A DNA stretch of 64,000 nt from Gerris lacustris (lineage: Eukaryota; Arthropoda; Insecta; Hemiptera; Gerridae): positions 11,626,447 to 11,690,446 of the forward strand of contig OX578281.1 of NCBI GenBank assembly GCA_951217055.1. The letters run 5' to 3'. The notes below the pieces were generated by a model. That model had not been told where the DNA came from, ran no database searches, and was given only the letters and a program-made list of their open reading frames with translations. This document shows, piece after piece, positions 24,301-35,614 of the stretch. Within the stretch, counting starts at the first letter, position 1, and each line of letters starts with the position of its first letter. The translations under genes were made by a program, and so were the position numbers.

Positions 24301-24938
24301 AAAAGTTAGGTTGAGACAGAATTATAAATAAATAATAATATATAAATAAAAACGAATCTCTAAAAAAATTATAAATAATACTGTAGACATTCCTTAAGGC
24401 ATTATTAAGTTTGTTTTCTTAGAATCGTAATTCTATAAAACTCTCCTGATTTCCAGTTTATATAGTAACTGGATATTTAATATTTTATTTTCAGAGTGTA
24501 TTCTGAAGAAATTACATTATATCAATGTCAAAAAAATGGAGAAATTGGCGTTAAATAAATAAAAATATTAAACAAATATTATTATCATATTCTGTTTACT
24601 GACACAAATACAGAATCCCAAAATAATAAGGTTTATTTTTATCTGGTGTGCTACCTGTTCTTGTCATATACTAAAAGATAGCGTGTAATGAAGCACTGAA
24701 AAATAATTTGCATTTTTTAGGACTTATACAATAATTTTTATCTCTCGGATATAACTCAGATTAATAAACAAATAAAAGATTTTTATCGTCAATAATTTAA
24801 TAAGTATTGACAGTTATGTGAACACAAACTATTTTTTATATTAGATTATATAAATAAGAGATTAACGACAGAAATAAATCAATTTTCAGTTTAATCTAGA
24901 TTGTATTCTTAATATACGAATATTATTGAATAGTAAAT
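24301..24938. other. AT-rich spacer, no gene seen
   Basis: No recognised family. Confidence 0.4.
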
Positions 24939-25254
24939 TGTCCAGTAGCTAGCGTGCAAAAAAGTGTCTGACTAACATCAATCTCTCTAGGCATTAATCT
25001 TTTGGAGCCTTTAAGAATATGTGGTCGGCTGTTTGTCTGGGACATTAGCTTAGCAAAAGGCATTTGAAGCCAGCCAAGATGCCAAAAGGCATTTTGAAGA
25101 TGTCCCGCCTATTTTTGAGTATAAAGTAGAATTGATATTACTTTGTCACTTGATGGTTAGTTATTCAACTATTGCTCCAAATCATAGTGGTCACCTATTA
25201 AGTGACAAACTTACATCAACTTAGTGCGTAATCTTCCGCGGGTTGGCTCATAAT

Positions 25255-25472
25255 AAAAAACCTGGTTTTCCGGTAAAATCCGACATTTCGCTTCCACTAC
25301 TGGAAGCATCTTCAGGGGTGTGGTGCATCGTGATGTTGACTCGAGCTGTTGTATCTTGTGTTTGCTTCGAGTCAACATCACGATGCACTGAATCACCACA
25401 CCCCTGAAGATGCTCCCAGTTGTGGAAGCGAAACGTCGGATTTTAATCCCTTAGTGACGCGGATTTTAATTT
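25255..25472. repeat. M4 foldback element, short copy
   Basis: About 218 bp. Arms with TTCGCTTCCACTACTGGAAG and CATCTTCAGGGGTGTGGTGC are mirrored by CACCACACCCCTGAAGATGC and GTGGAAGCGAAACGTCGGAT. It lacks the 1-kb interior of the long copy. Minus-strand translation of the arm gives STSRCTTPLKMLPVVEAK, possibly a coding tail of a retroelement. I could not confirm this. Confidence 0.7.
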
Positions 25473-25555
25473 TGTAGTCTGGATCATGAAAGTCACATTG
25501 TCCTTAAAATGAGTGGGCATGGCTGCTCTCCACCGGTTTCTTATTAGGGTCCGTA

Positions 25556-26251
25556 GGCAAAACCAAGGACCCTTATATTTTCCTGCGTGTGTCTGTCCGT
25601 CCGTCCTCTCGCCTGCTCTCACGGCTACACCTTTCGTTCGATCACTTTGAAATTTGGCATGTATGTGTCTTGTACCTGCCCACATATTAAAAAAATATAG
25701 CGACTTAAAAAAATTATTTTTCAAACAAATTAGGGTAAAAAAAACTTAAAGGGTTAACATTTTTTTATTTTTTTCGACACCGTGAGGGGTATCATATGAA
25801 AGGGTAAGTCTAGCTGATTACAAAAATATATAATTATTTGGTTATAACTTTGATAGGGCGAGCGTAGGCAGGTTTGAAGTGGGTGTGAAACGTGTCCCCC
25901 CATCTCGCTTATGTGAAGTGCAAAAAATCTAAAAAAAATCCTGAACATTCTTCGACCAAAAGTAAAGACACCACTTTTTGGAAATTTCGAAAAAAATATT
26001 ATTTTATTTTTTATTGACAAAATACGTTTTTTTATAACTATGGTCTTTTCGATGTATTTATATGGTTGTAATCCGGTTCAGTGGCAAAAAAATACTTTAT
26101 CAGAGTGTGTTTTGAGAATATTAGACCCTTAGAATGGTTCAAAGTAAGCTTTTTAGCATTTTAAAAAACACCATCAATAGGGTACTACTTAAACTATACA
26201 GTGTGGCCTACGGACCCTCTCTGTGTGCTGACTAGCACACACTTGACCTGT
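25556..26251 (+). mobile_element. G4 element, Helentron/DINE-1-like, copy inside M1
   Basis: The AGGGTCCGTAGGC start, the (GTCC)n tract at 25588-25606, the inverted GCCTACGGACCCT, the hairpin at 26224-26239 and the tail CACTTGACCTG match the 23487 copy. It is inserted in a T-rich site of M1, between ...TTCTTATT and TTTATTTTT, with no clear TSD. Confidence 0.8.
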
Positions 26252-26461
26252 TTATTTTTTTTAAAGCCTATATTGCCAAGTTATGTCCCGGGGACGAACT
26301 TAGCCAACCATATATTCTTAAAAGGCACCATAAAATTAACGTATACATCAAATTCAAGCTTGATGTTAGTCAGCAACCTCTTTGCACGCTATCTCTTGGA
26401 CCATAAGAAAAGTTTGTAAAGGAAATTGATAAAACAATTGTAATACTCAAGAGACATTTAC

Positions 26462-26744
26462 GAAAACGACCTTTTTGTAGAACCTGGCCCCGGTGACTTT
26501 ATGAAAGCCCTTCTTGTAGGTGGCCTGATAGTCTTCTGGATCTGAGAACTTGAAGAGAATGCCGGTAGCAGTCTTAGTGAGAGAGAAGGGTCCCCTGAAG
26601 TTCATCTTCTCCAGTATACCGGAAGCCTTGTCCATGTTAAGATCATGGCTCGGTGTCAGTAGAAACGCACCTCGTGTCAGAAATCCTCCCTCCACTGACG
26701 CTTCACTCTCGCTGTCACTCGCATCTCCTCCCTTCAGCATTTTC
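26462..26744 (-). CDS. Gene 1, exon 2 (acidic N-terminus and RRM-like segment)
   Basis: The minus-strand acceptor CTTGTTGTTTTAG ends at 26745. The exon then reads G-AAA-ATG. The frame continues LKGGDASDSESEASVEGGFL, TRGAFLLTPSHDLNMDKASG, ILEKMNFRGPFSLTKTATGI, LFKFSDPEDYQATYKKGFHK and VTGARFYKKVVF, ending at donor TTC|GTAAAT (26461). An alternative donor nine bases earlier (AAG|GTCGTT) keeps the frame. The Ser/Glu/Asp run is a likely phosphoacidic stretch. GILFKFSDPEDYQATYKKGF then ARFYKKV looks like the last strand-helix-strand of an RRM-like fold. The ATG could be the start, but the strong acceptor four bases upstream suggests an internal Met. The family is not recognised. Confidence 0.85.
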
Positions 26745-26929
26745 CTAAAACAACAAGTTACAGATCATTTATTAGTATAATAAAATGTCTTATGATTATT
26801 AAGGATTGCCAACAAATATTTCAATAAATTGGTTGTGCGTGAAGTCTCACGTAAAAAGGGCTTCGTTGGTATTGTAACGGGGATTTCGAGGGTGAAATGA
26901 AGTGGAAATTGGAAATAATATATGTTTGA
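26745..26929. other. Intron flank upstream of exon 2
   Basis: The polypyrimidine tract and acceptor lie at 26745-26757 (minus strand). Otherwise there is no feature. Confidence 0.4.
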
Positions 26930-27672
26930 TATATATTCATTTGTATACGATTGTGTGAAAGTTAGTCTGAGTTGTTCGGACCGATTTTTTATATCTAACT
27001 AAACTATTGAAAATAACAAAGAAAAGAGTATTTTTTTAAACTTTGAGTGTCCTCCATTTTGGAACAGGTGTAGATAGAAAGTTCGGGTTTGCGACAAATG
27101 TTTTCTTTTTTAAGACATTTCCAATGATCTTCATTTTACAATGATGAATATAGTATTAAGTATTTATTGCATTAAGCTCGCTTCGATGATAAACCTACGT
27201 GATGCTTAGTTAGTTGATATTATTTAAAATGTGTTCAACAGGTGGTTGTTTACTTTTTGCCGAACAAAATCAGATATATTTTCATCAATATCTCGGCAAC
27301 TATGACATGATAACTAACTATGTTCTCTGGGATCTGGGACCGAGATTATAATATGAGAAAGTTACCCTGAATTGTCTCGGACTTTTTTTTATACTTTGGG
27401 GGTCCGCCATTTTGGAACAGGAGTAGATAGAAAGTTCGGGTTTGCGGCAAATGTTTTCTTTTTCTGACATTTCCAAAAATGTATCACTTTATGTGTATTC
27501 CAATTTAAAATTTCAAAGTTGAATCCAATATGGTGGTAACCATCATGGCGGAAAGAATGATTAACCACCAAGAAGGTAGTTTTTAATGAATGATACAGAT
27601 ACCCGCAAACCGGAACTTAATATCTCAATTATAACCGGAGATATTAAGCCGTTTCCGGACTTTTGGATCACC
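26930..27672. repeat. Mosaic of G5-like end, G2 tail and a direct repeat
   Basis: 26930-27010 resembles the end of G5 at 60258-60295. 27170-27215 is a G2 tail (GCTCGCTTCGATGAT then GTGATGCTTAG). 27050-27120 and 27400-27470 are direct copies containing CCATTTTGGAACAGG and AGTAGATAGAAAGTTCGGGT/GTGTAGATAGAAAGTTCGGG. The right edge TTTTGGATCACCCTGTAG (27652-27669) resembles a mariner-type terminus with no partner found. Confidence 0.5.
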
Positions 27673-29028
27673 CTGTAGATATTATATTATGATTTATTAA
27701 ATATATAAATATATTTTGAATAATTTTAATGTGACATTTACAAAATATGGATATCAAGTAATTATAATTTAATGAATTTTACAATGGACCTAATTTACAG
27801 TAATAATTTAATAGTTTAGAAATTAATAATTATTAAGTATATAAGACAAATATTAAGAATTAATAATTATAGAGGTAGAAAGTTTTTGATTATAACTTTA
27901 CATTAATTAATAAACAAGTTGAAAACTGTACAACAACGGCAAACAATAATACATGCTTAGAGAGAACGATGTAAGGACAAAGTCTATATTATACTTGGCG
28001 TGGTAAGTTGAAATTTTACAGGCAAAGAGGGGGGTGGGAGTGTACAAAGTCTCAAGTCCCTTAGAGAGTCTGAGAGAGTGTGGGTGTGCAACGAACCGTA
28101 TCCATCTCTAATTAAACCATTCATCAAAGCTGTCACGAGAGTCTAGCCAGATACACGATCTTGCCTCCTTCCATTACAAACTCCTTCATTAGGGGAGCAG
28201 TAATTCAATCGGACCCAATCAATTAATAATATAACACTTTAGTTAATCTTAAGACCTTGCGCTTTATACCAAACCTTCTCTTAAAATAAACTTTCTTAAA
28301 ACAGTTTACTAAGTGAAGAACAAAATATCACGTATGTACCCTTGAGTAATTCCTCAACATTTCAATTCTTGTTAATGTATAATGGCGATTTTTGTGTTTA
28401 ACGCTTCTGGCCAATGAGAAATTAATAGAAATACAAAGACTAAATAGAAGGGAAGAGGAAAAATCGATTTGAATTTTATTCGTGTTCTGCATGGTTTGAT
28501 TGAATATATTTTAACGCCAAATTTATTTGGGGGCGAAAAATTGGATCTAAACTCCCCAAATACTCAATTTTTCCTAACTTTAGTGCTATTTCTGAGAAAA
28601 CTGTACGCATAAGAGAAATTTGGAGTTCACATTCGGTAACAGTAACCTTAAAAAAATAGAGTTCACTTAACATTTTCTTGGTGCCCGAAAGTTCGTTAGT
28701 TTGCAAGGTTGTGTTATTTATGATTTTATTCTGTTTTTGTTCAAGATAAATAAAACATCTATTCCTTAGTGTTAATACTAATTTCGTACAACAAAGTATT
28801 TATGAAAGAGTAATAATTGTGAGTTTATACTCTTTTTACAATTAGTATTAACTTTTGACACTCAGATTGGCCAACCTACGAGTATATGAGGAGAAAAATA
28901 AAGCCACTAGGCCTGTGGGAGGGGTGAGGCCGGTAACATTTTTTTTTTTATTTGCCTATAGTTGGCCCAACCTTCTTGAATTCAAAATCCAGTGCTCTTA
29001 TTGGCTCCCCTCCACATTATTTTGGGCA
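27673..29028. other. AT-rich sequence, no gene seen
   Basis: 28020-28210 is somewhat GC-richer (GAGAGTCTGAGAGAGTGTGG) but has no long frame. No repeat family recognised. Confidence 0.35.
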
Positions 29029-29196
29029 CTTCTTTAGATTGTTACTCCCCTTATAAAGAGGAAAGTAACAATCTAAAGAAGGTGTACGAAATGTTCTTCT
29101 TCAGATTGTTACTCCCCTTATAAAAAGCAGAGGAGAGTAACAATCTAAAGAAGGAGTACGAAATGTTCTTCTTTAGATTTTTACTCCCCTTATAAA
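29029..29196. repeat. Tandem array of hairpins
   Basis: CTTCTTTAGATTGTTACTCC followed within about 12 nt by its inverse GAGAGTAACAATCTAAAGAAG occurs twice (29029 and 29096). A third, half unit starts at 29168. GTACGAAATGTT separates the units. Each unit would fold into a stem of about 20-24 bp with a short loop. Confidence 0.85.
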
Positions 29197-29361
29197 TCAG
29201 AACTGTGATACATTGTACAAGTACATTGGACTAAACATCCCTTAGTCTTAATAGTTATTTAGTCAAAGTCATTTAAATTCTAAAGAGAGTATAGGTTTAT
29301 AGGTTTAAATATATTGCGTTTACCTTAAATTATCATTAATATAATCGAGTAGGGTCCCGAC

Positions 29362-29567
29362 GACGACGCACCTTGAAGTGATTCGTTACTGCTGAGCTAA
29401 CGCAACCACATTTAGTCCAATAAAAATAAATGTTTGTTTTGATTTGTTGGTCTTCAAATAGAAATAATAACTTATCAAATAGATATCTAAATTAATTTAC
29501 TTAATTTTGCATTTTTTCTAATATAAAATTAAGCACGTTGCCACGGGCTTAACATCTTGTATTATGT
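29362..29567 (+). repeat. Dispersed repeat (about 200 bp), copy 1
   Basis: CAACCACATTTAGTCCAATA, AAATAAATGTTTGTTTTGAT and CACGTTGCCACGGGCTTAAC also occur in order at 55567-55752 with moderate divergence. The family is not recognised. Confidence 0.65.
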
Positions 29568-29604
29568 AATATATCTTATGGTGGATAAATAATTATTTAT
29601 GTAG

Positions 29605-29790
29605 CTAGAGAGTAAAGTAAGCCATTATTCCCTGAGCGAAAAAGTCCCTAAATCCCGAGGCGAAGCCGAGGGAATAACGCTAATTAGCGTGATAATTATC
29701 GTGAGGGGAATTATAGCACTTTACTCCCGAGGTACATACACTATTTTATCTCCAGTAGGGATAAAATACACTTTTTCGTCCATTGCACAG
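29605..29790. repeat. M5 dispersed repeat, copy 1
   Basis: GAGAGTAAAGTAAGCCATTA, CCCGAGGCGAAGCCGAGGGA and ACTTTACTCCCGAGG recur at 38689-38870, 49501-49625 with 50680-50735, and in part at 39340-39470 and 51290-51425. It has internal inverted symmetry (GAGTAAAGT/ACTTTACTC). Confidence 0.65.
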
Positions 29791-30544
29791 TTTTTATTAA
29801 TTATTTTAATAAATAACAATAATTATTAGCACTTTTAATAGCAGATATAAGAGATTCAATATTAAAAACAAATAAGAATTGGAATTAAACTCAAATAGAA
29901 GGTTATTTAGATGCAGGTTATAAACAAAGATAAACATGGTCGAAAAAGCAGTGTCGCCAACCTGATTTTAACAACTGCATTGCATTATCTACATTCATTT
30001 TCTACTATTTATAAAATAATTAAGTTGCAATCTTTACTTTTTCGCCCTACTTTTTGAGTTCAGGGATGAAAAGACTTTATTTAGTCCCTCTAAACTAATT
30101 CAAAATCATAACTTTTTCTCCCTACTGAAGATTAAATCTTATATTTACTATACTAATAAATTTGAAAAAAATATTTGATCGTCAATTCTCTGATAACAAT
30201 TTCATATTCTCTAAGCACACTTTACCTCTACTTACAAAGTATGAAAGGTTGGTTTCTATCCTTTTCCTAATCCAATAAATAATTATACAGTTGACTCACT
30301 TGTATAAAGAAAAGAAATCAATAAATGACCCTAATTAAAATTCATACACGATAACGTTTAACAGGATGTGTAGCTTCCGTCATGCAGGTTACTATATTAC
30401 ATGTATACTTCTCAGTAGAGACTCGCAAAAAAGGGTTTTATCGTGTTTCTGTAGGATACAACGCATAAATCTTAAGGGTGATGACCTTTATAATTAATAT
30501 AGCAGCCTAATAGAAATACTTGGGCAGCCCCAAGCCTTCCATCG
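29791..30544. other. AT-rich spacer, no gene seen
   Basis: No recognised family or frame. Confidence 0.4.
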
Positions 30545-31530
30545 GCCTGTTGCGTCACGAATTAAATTTATCTATAAATATAAAATTAAAGTTTTGTCTG
30601 TACATTGGTCGGAATTGAACTTTTTTGGATACTTTTTCATTTTATACATTCCGAAAACCGAATCCGGCCTTAACTTTTTCTGAAGTTAGTAGTATTGATT
30701 GAGATTTTATGGTATTTACTCATAGTGAAGGTTGATAAGAAAAGAAAACACTTTTACTTGTTCAATAATTTTATTGTCAAACCATAAATATATTTTGACT
30801 TACATACCGGTTTCGACTTATTCAGTCATCATCAGTGTAATGGTTGACCATTACACTGATGATGACTGAATAAGTCGAAACCGGTATGTAAGTCAAAATA
30901 TATTTATGGTTTGACAATAAAATTATTGAACAAGTAAAAGTGTTTTCTTTTCTTATCAACCTTAACTTTTTCGTGTATGTGTGTCTGTCGCCCCAGTCAA
31001 ACTATTTTGGCGCAAAACTGGCTAAGCGAAATCGAATAATTTTTTTCAGAGGTGAGCGCAAACATGTTGCGCAATTTGTAGGCGTGGTATAATTGAAAAA
31101 TATTGAGTAGAACCAAAGTTATTAACAATTTTATAAAAAAATAATAACCTAAAAAACTTAGGTTGACAGTGAAGGAGATTGTGATTTACAGTTTCTGTTG
31201 ACCCACCATAACCAAAACCCACAGACTCGCTAATCAAAATGTTTGGGTACTTTTTGACCACCTAAAGACTCGCGTTTTTTTTTGCGTTTGGTCGGAAATT
31301 GGCCTAAACCGACTGGAAAAATCCGAAAAGTTTAAAAAAAATTGTATCCCCCCTTAAAAATTAAAGATGGCGGACGAAACTTTAAAGTTCTTTTAGAGGC
31401 TTATTGCGGCTAAACTGTTAGTCGTATCGAAAAGCAGAATGAACCAACGGTAACTAATTTTAAAAGATCTACAACTTTGGTCCTATGACTTTTTGTCGTA
31501 CCTTCATCGGTTTTACCTTAAATATAGCTA
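30545..31530. repeat. GTCY-like element interrupted by a palindrome
   Basis: AAAGTTTTGTCTGTACATTG (30591) and GTATGTGTGTCTGTCGCCCC (30974) resemble the microsatellite core of the other GTCY elements, and TTTTGCGTTTGGTCGGAAAT (31279) loosely repeats GGTCGGAATTGAACTTTT (30608). Only one copy is in the window, so the boundaries are uncertain. A 71-codon frame at 31046-31261 has no domain. Confidence 0.4.
30728..30963. repeat. Perfect 117-bp palindrome with a 2-nt spacer
   Basis: Arms 30728-30844 and 30847-30963 are exact reverse complements as I read them, separated only by TG. The arms carry ACCGGTTTCGACTTATTCAG and TCATCATCAGTGTAATGGT. The 13-mer CCTTAACTTTTTC occurs at 30668-30680 and 30960-30972, so a target-site duplication may bracket 30681-30959. 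Confidence 0.9.
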
Positions 31531-31533
31531 ATA

Positions 31534-32110
31534 GTCCCCAGGCCACCATAAGAAGTGAGTCGCTGATTGATAAAGTTTTCTTACCTTATGGAATCGCTTA
31601 TCTATGCCTTGTCCACCGATGAATTGGGTATATGGCAACTGGGCGCTGGGCCATTTCTTTTTTGTTTAAATGCCAAACTTGCCCTTGTGTGGGAGCATTG
31701 AAAAGAGATAGATAAAATTTTGATTTTCACAGGATCGTTTAATTAAATTATTTAAAAAACAGTGGTAAAGGTGGCCACCGATACGAGTGGGCCGTTTTCT
31801 TTTCAACGTCCCCGCAGAGCGACATGTTTGGGGCGGTGGACACCCCAAACGGCCCACTCTTATCGGTGGCCACCTGTACCACGGTTTTTTAAATGATTTA
31901 ATTAAACGATCCTATGAAAATCAAAATTTTATCCATCTCTTTTCATTGTTCCCGCACAAGGGCAAGTTTGGCATGTCAACAAAAAAGAAATGGCCCAGCG
32001 CCCAGTTGCCATATAACCAATTCATCGGTGGACACGGCATAAATAAGCGATTCCATAAGGTAAGAAAACTTTATCAATCAGCGACTCACTTCTTATGGTG
32101 GCCTGTGGAC
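31534..32110. repeat. M2 foldback MITE, copy 2 (577 bp)
   Basis: Same length and termini as 19616-20192 (GTCCCCAGGCCACCATAAGA to TCTTATGGTGGCCTGTGGAC), flanked by TA. The central segment (GTGGCCACC ... GGTGGCCACC) is in the opposite orientation relative to copy 1, as expected when a foldback's loop inverts. Confidence 0.85.
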
Positions 32111-32679
32111 TATAAATTTGATGTTTTTTTAAAAAATTGACTTTGAGCTCTTATGGCGTCCGCCATTGTTGACCGATTTAATTTTTAATTGGGGTTCTTA
32201 AACCTCACTCTAATAGCCTTTAAATCGAATATTTATTATTTGATTAATTTTTTCTAGAACTCGAGTTATTAAATATTTACTGGTGAAACTACCGTATTCA
32301 GAAAAGAGACTGGTAATAAAATGAATGCACCATCATGGTTGATGACTGTTTAATGACTTCCCAGACTAATTGGTTTTGACTACGTTTATTTTCTTATTTA
32401 TTACAATATTACTTAGTTTCTATTGGTTATTATTTAAATATATATATAGACTCCAAACTACAATTTGGAGAGTATTGTATTCTCTATAACGGAATGAATT
32501 ATGTATAATATAGTCCTGCTATTATTCTTAGAAGGCTTTGGAAACAAAACTATTTAGGCACTTCATTTAATTGCTAGGCCTACATGATAATAGGAAACAT
32601 AGCCAATAATACCTAGCGTGAGCCCCGCTCGGAGCGTGGGGTGAAAGCTAGTTTACTTTGAATTTACAAATCTTAGCGC
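32111..32679. other. Spacer
   Basis: AT-rich. 32618-32655 holds GTGAGCCCCGCTCGGAGCGT, probably part of an unrecognised repeat. Confidence 0.35.
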
Positions 32680-33320
32680 ACGGCAGTGTGCAAATCCAAG
32701 TTCCAGCAAATATGCAATGTATGTTTACTTGAACCAATTTACCCAGTTCTTCTCGCTCTCGCCCTCATGTCTACTCTTACGATGGGCTTTTGAAATTTGA
32801 AACGTAGATTACATTTAAGTAGCTCAGAAAACTATTGCAAAATTAAGCCCTTAATATGAAAGTCTTTTCAAAAAGGGAAAGGTTCAAAGTTGGAATTTTT
32901 GTTACTAAATGGCAAAAACTGACTTATCATCAACTTTTGTCATTTTCCACAATAGCTAGAAACTTGAAATTTGGTCCACTTGTAGATGGAGCAGTGTACA
33001 AAAAGAGAAAAATTTGAATTGAACTTTTTGAATTGTTCTGTTAGTTACAAGGTTTAACTACCAAATTTCAAGTCGCTCATAATTTTGGTGATGAGTGAGT
33101 GAATGAGTTAGTGAGTCACTCATTAACTAAAATGCAAACTTTGAAACTTTTCCCTGTTGTAAAGGCTGAATATTTCGGCCTCATCTATGTTTCAACTTTC
33201 TAAAGCCCATCGTAGAAGGAAGCAGAGATATAAGGGCGAGAAAAACCGGGTGAATTAGTTAAACTAAAGATACACTCTGCATGCTTACTGGAACTTGGCC
33301 TTGCGCTCAGATATAGGGAA
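32680..33320. repeat. Foldback element with about 130-bp diverged arms
   Basis: CCAAGTTCCAGCAAATATGC ... CTCTACTCTTACGATGGGCTTT-like sequence on the left (32696-32790) is mirrored on the right (33190-33310) by AAAGCCCATCGTAGAAGGAA ... GCATGCTTACTGGAACTTGG. The interior contains (TGAG)n at 33093-33115. Confidence 0.65.
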
Positions 33321-33405
33321 AATATAGTTGCCTTGCTCCCTTCAGTTCCTCGTTAGAAACTAAAAAGATGCCTACGTTTGATATCCCCTAAAAGAAACCT
33401 AACCG

Positions 33406-33693
33406 TAAAAAAGGGTCAAGTTCAAGACCCCCTCCTCCCCCCCCCCCCCCCCTAAAATCAGCCTAGTGGTATAAATATTGCGGGCAAGTCTGCTTAATGT
33501 CTCATTCAGAAACTAGAGAAGTGTTAAGCAATAAAAATAAAAGAGCAGTGTAGCTCATGAAAGTAGGATAGAAGTGAGTTTATGGACTAAAGAAAAAGCA
33601 GACTTGGCTATAATGTAGATATCACTACTTTAATAAGCAGACTTTTTTGGGAGGGGGTCTGGAACTTGGTCCTTTTCTTCACGGTTAAGTTTT
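33406..33693. repeat. Short foldback with poly-C
   Basis: AACCGTAAAAAAGGGTCAAG and AGACCCCCTCC are mirrored by GGGAGGGGGTCTGGAACTTG and TCCTTTTCTTCACGGTTA. A 17-nt poly-C lies next to the left arm, with TTGCGGGCAAGTCTGCTTA paired to TAAGCAGACTT. Confidence 0.7.
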
Positions 33694-35029
33694 TGTTCGA
33701 AGCATCTCTTGGATTCCAAGCGTGTCTTTATTTGGTAAACATGTTTTTAAGAAGTAGGAAAAGGTATGAGTGTTCATTTGGGAACAAAGAGTGAAGAAGT
33801 GAATTGTGACATGTGACATTTAAGTTTAGTCGAACATGTTAAAACGTGTATTTATAAAAAATATGTAGCGAAAAAACTGAGGAAATTGTAAAAAAAACTG
33901 TCTCCACATTAGCATAAGCTAGCTGGCCTTCAGCTTGGACTTTAAAAGGGGTGTCGGCAAAAAAGAAATTGTGAAGAGAAGTGATGTTGGGGGTGAGAAA
34001 CTAGATTAGGTAACTCAAATCTCCAAAATGAACTACATGAAAATAATGAATTTAATAAGGAACATTAAAGGCAAAAACATGAAAACAATAAGGTAAAAAT
34101 TGCTGGGGACACGGATGAATAAGCTAATCTTTTAAGAGAGGGAGTTTAAGTAAGATATTACATGTTAATCGTGGTTCTACAGAAGAGTATTGAAGAGGTA
34201 ATGAAATGTCAACTATGAAGGGAAGCAAAATTAAGGGAGGTTTTGGAGGAGGCATGCAGACCACAAGAGAGTCTAAGATAGGAAAATCGAAACAGTTTTC
34301 AATTAAAAGGTCATGAGGACGTGAGAAGCAAACTATTTTCAGGTATATAGAGAAGCGTATGGAAGAAGATTAAGTTTATTCTAAACTAAGTTACTTATAA
34401 CCAGTTATGTCCATTGATGCAGTAATGGGATTGTGACGCTAAAGTTCCAAAGAGGGTTGAAGTTTCAAAGAGATTTAACGAGATATATTGAATAAAAGTA
34501 TTACTTACGTTTATATGAAATTCCTAAAGTGGTACGATATGACAAGGAGCAGTGGATGGGAGATTACTGAGAAGACTCGTCGATGTGATGTTTGAACTGA
34601 CTTTTTGATTTGGATGCTGAAGATGCCGCGCCCTCGAGGGGGTCCCACACCTTGAAGAAGAAGGGATCTAGGTCGACCTAGCTAGAATCTAGACAATAGG
34701 GACGGCCTCCGATCCGCCCCACAGACCTTAAAACACCTTCAGGGGCCTCGAAGACGAACAAGGCTTACTGAACTGTCGGTTGAATAGAAACGACGTTTCC
34801 GCTCTTTAATAGCAAAAGGGGACATTAAAGTTGACGTATCATATTTATATTCAATTAAGCGAGAAAAAAATGATTTCCGAGTGCAAGGTGTTGTTAATTT
34901 TTAAAACGGCACTTCCTACTCTTCGATAGGCTGATTCAATCGTCCAATAATAATACTTTTACACGCTAAGATGATTGCTTGCAATTTAAAAGGTTTTATA
35001 AGAGTCTGATAACATTAAATCCCTTGGAA
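33694..35029. other. Unrecognised sequence, partly purine-rich
   Basis: 34100-34480 is purine-rich on the plus strand and 34615-34760 is GC-richer (CTCGAGGGGGTCCCACACCT). It may be a decayed retroelement, but no frame or motif supports a call. Confidence 0.3.
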
Positions 35030-35298
35030 GGACTACAATTTGTCTAAATAAGTTGTCTAAGGAGGGTCTAAATAAGAGCTAATGAATCTTTAATAACGAT
35101 ATGTACACGTTAAAAAAAGTTCTCGCTAACAGCCGCAGACAAAAGCCTTTTTTTTTGTAGATCTCGTTAAAGTCTGCGGCCGTTAGCGAAAACTTTTTTT
35201 TAACGTGTACATATCGTCATTAAAGATATGTACACAAGAAAGATTTAGTAGATCTTATTTAGACCTTCCTTAGACCTTATTTAGACAAATTGTAGCCC
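35030..35298. repeat. Foldback MITE, 269 bp
   Basis: GGACTACAATTTGTCTAAAT at the left and ATTTAGACAAATTGTAGCCC at the right. The inverted match continues inward with gaps to GTTAAAAAAAGTTCTCGCTA and CAGCCGCAGAC, mirrored at 35176-35210. The loop is only about 30 nt. Confidence 0.8.
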
Positions 35299-35614
35299 AT
35301 CCAAAAGTAATTAATAAATCATATAATGAGAAATAGAACGATATAGAAGAATGAAACAACTTCTTACATTCAGTAGAGTTGATGAGAGTTATTAAAACTT
35401 ATATTTCAAACTTAGCTGATTTTATTAAATTTTTAAAATGAACAAACCTAAAAAGAAACTAACCATATACATTTTTAAGAAATTTACATTCAAAGAAATA
35501 CTAGGCCTTCCCTGTTCATCGATGACATGGGTTTTTGAAAATTTGACTCTACGATTTTTTATCTTTTGAAGACCATAAAAACACATTTACAAAAAAATAA
35601 ATAATAATCATTTT
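35299..35614. other. AT-rich spacer
   Basis: No recognised feature. Confidence 0.4.

Larger units (their letters stand above)
24939..26408. repeat. M1 foldback MITE, copy 1, interrupted twice
   Basis: The left end GTCCAGTAGCTAGCGTGCAA and the right end near 26408 (GCACGCTATCTCTTGGACC) are M1 termini. The M1 sequence is broken at about 25255-25472 by an M4 copy and at 25556-26251 by a G4 copy. With both removed, the pieces join as in the uninterrupted M1 copies. Confidence 0.75.

Noticed and set aside
31787..32140. 117-codon frame
   Set aside because: It lies inside the M2 foldback. The corresponding frame in the other M2 copy is only partly open, and both arms translate alike.
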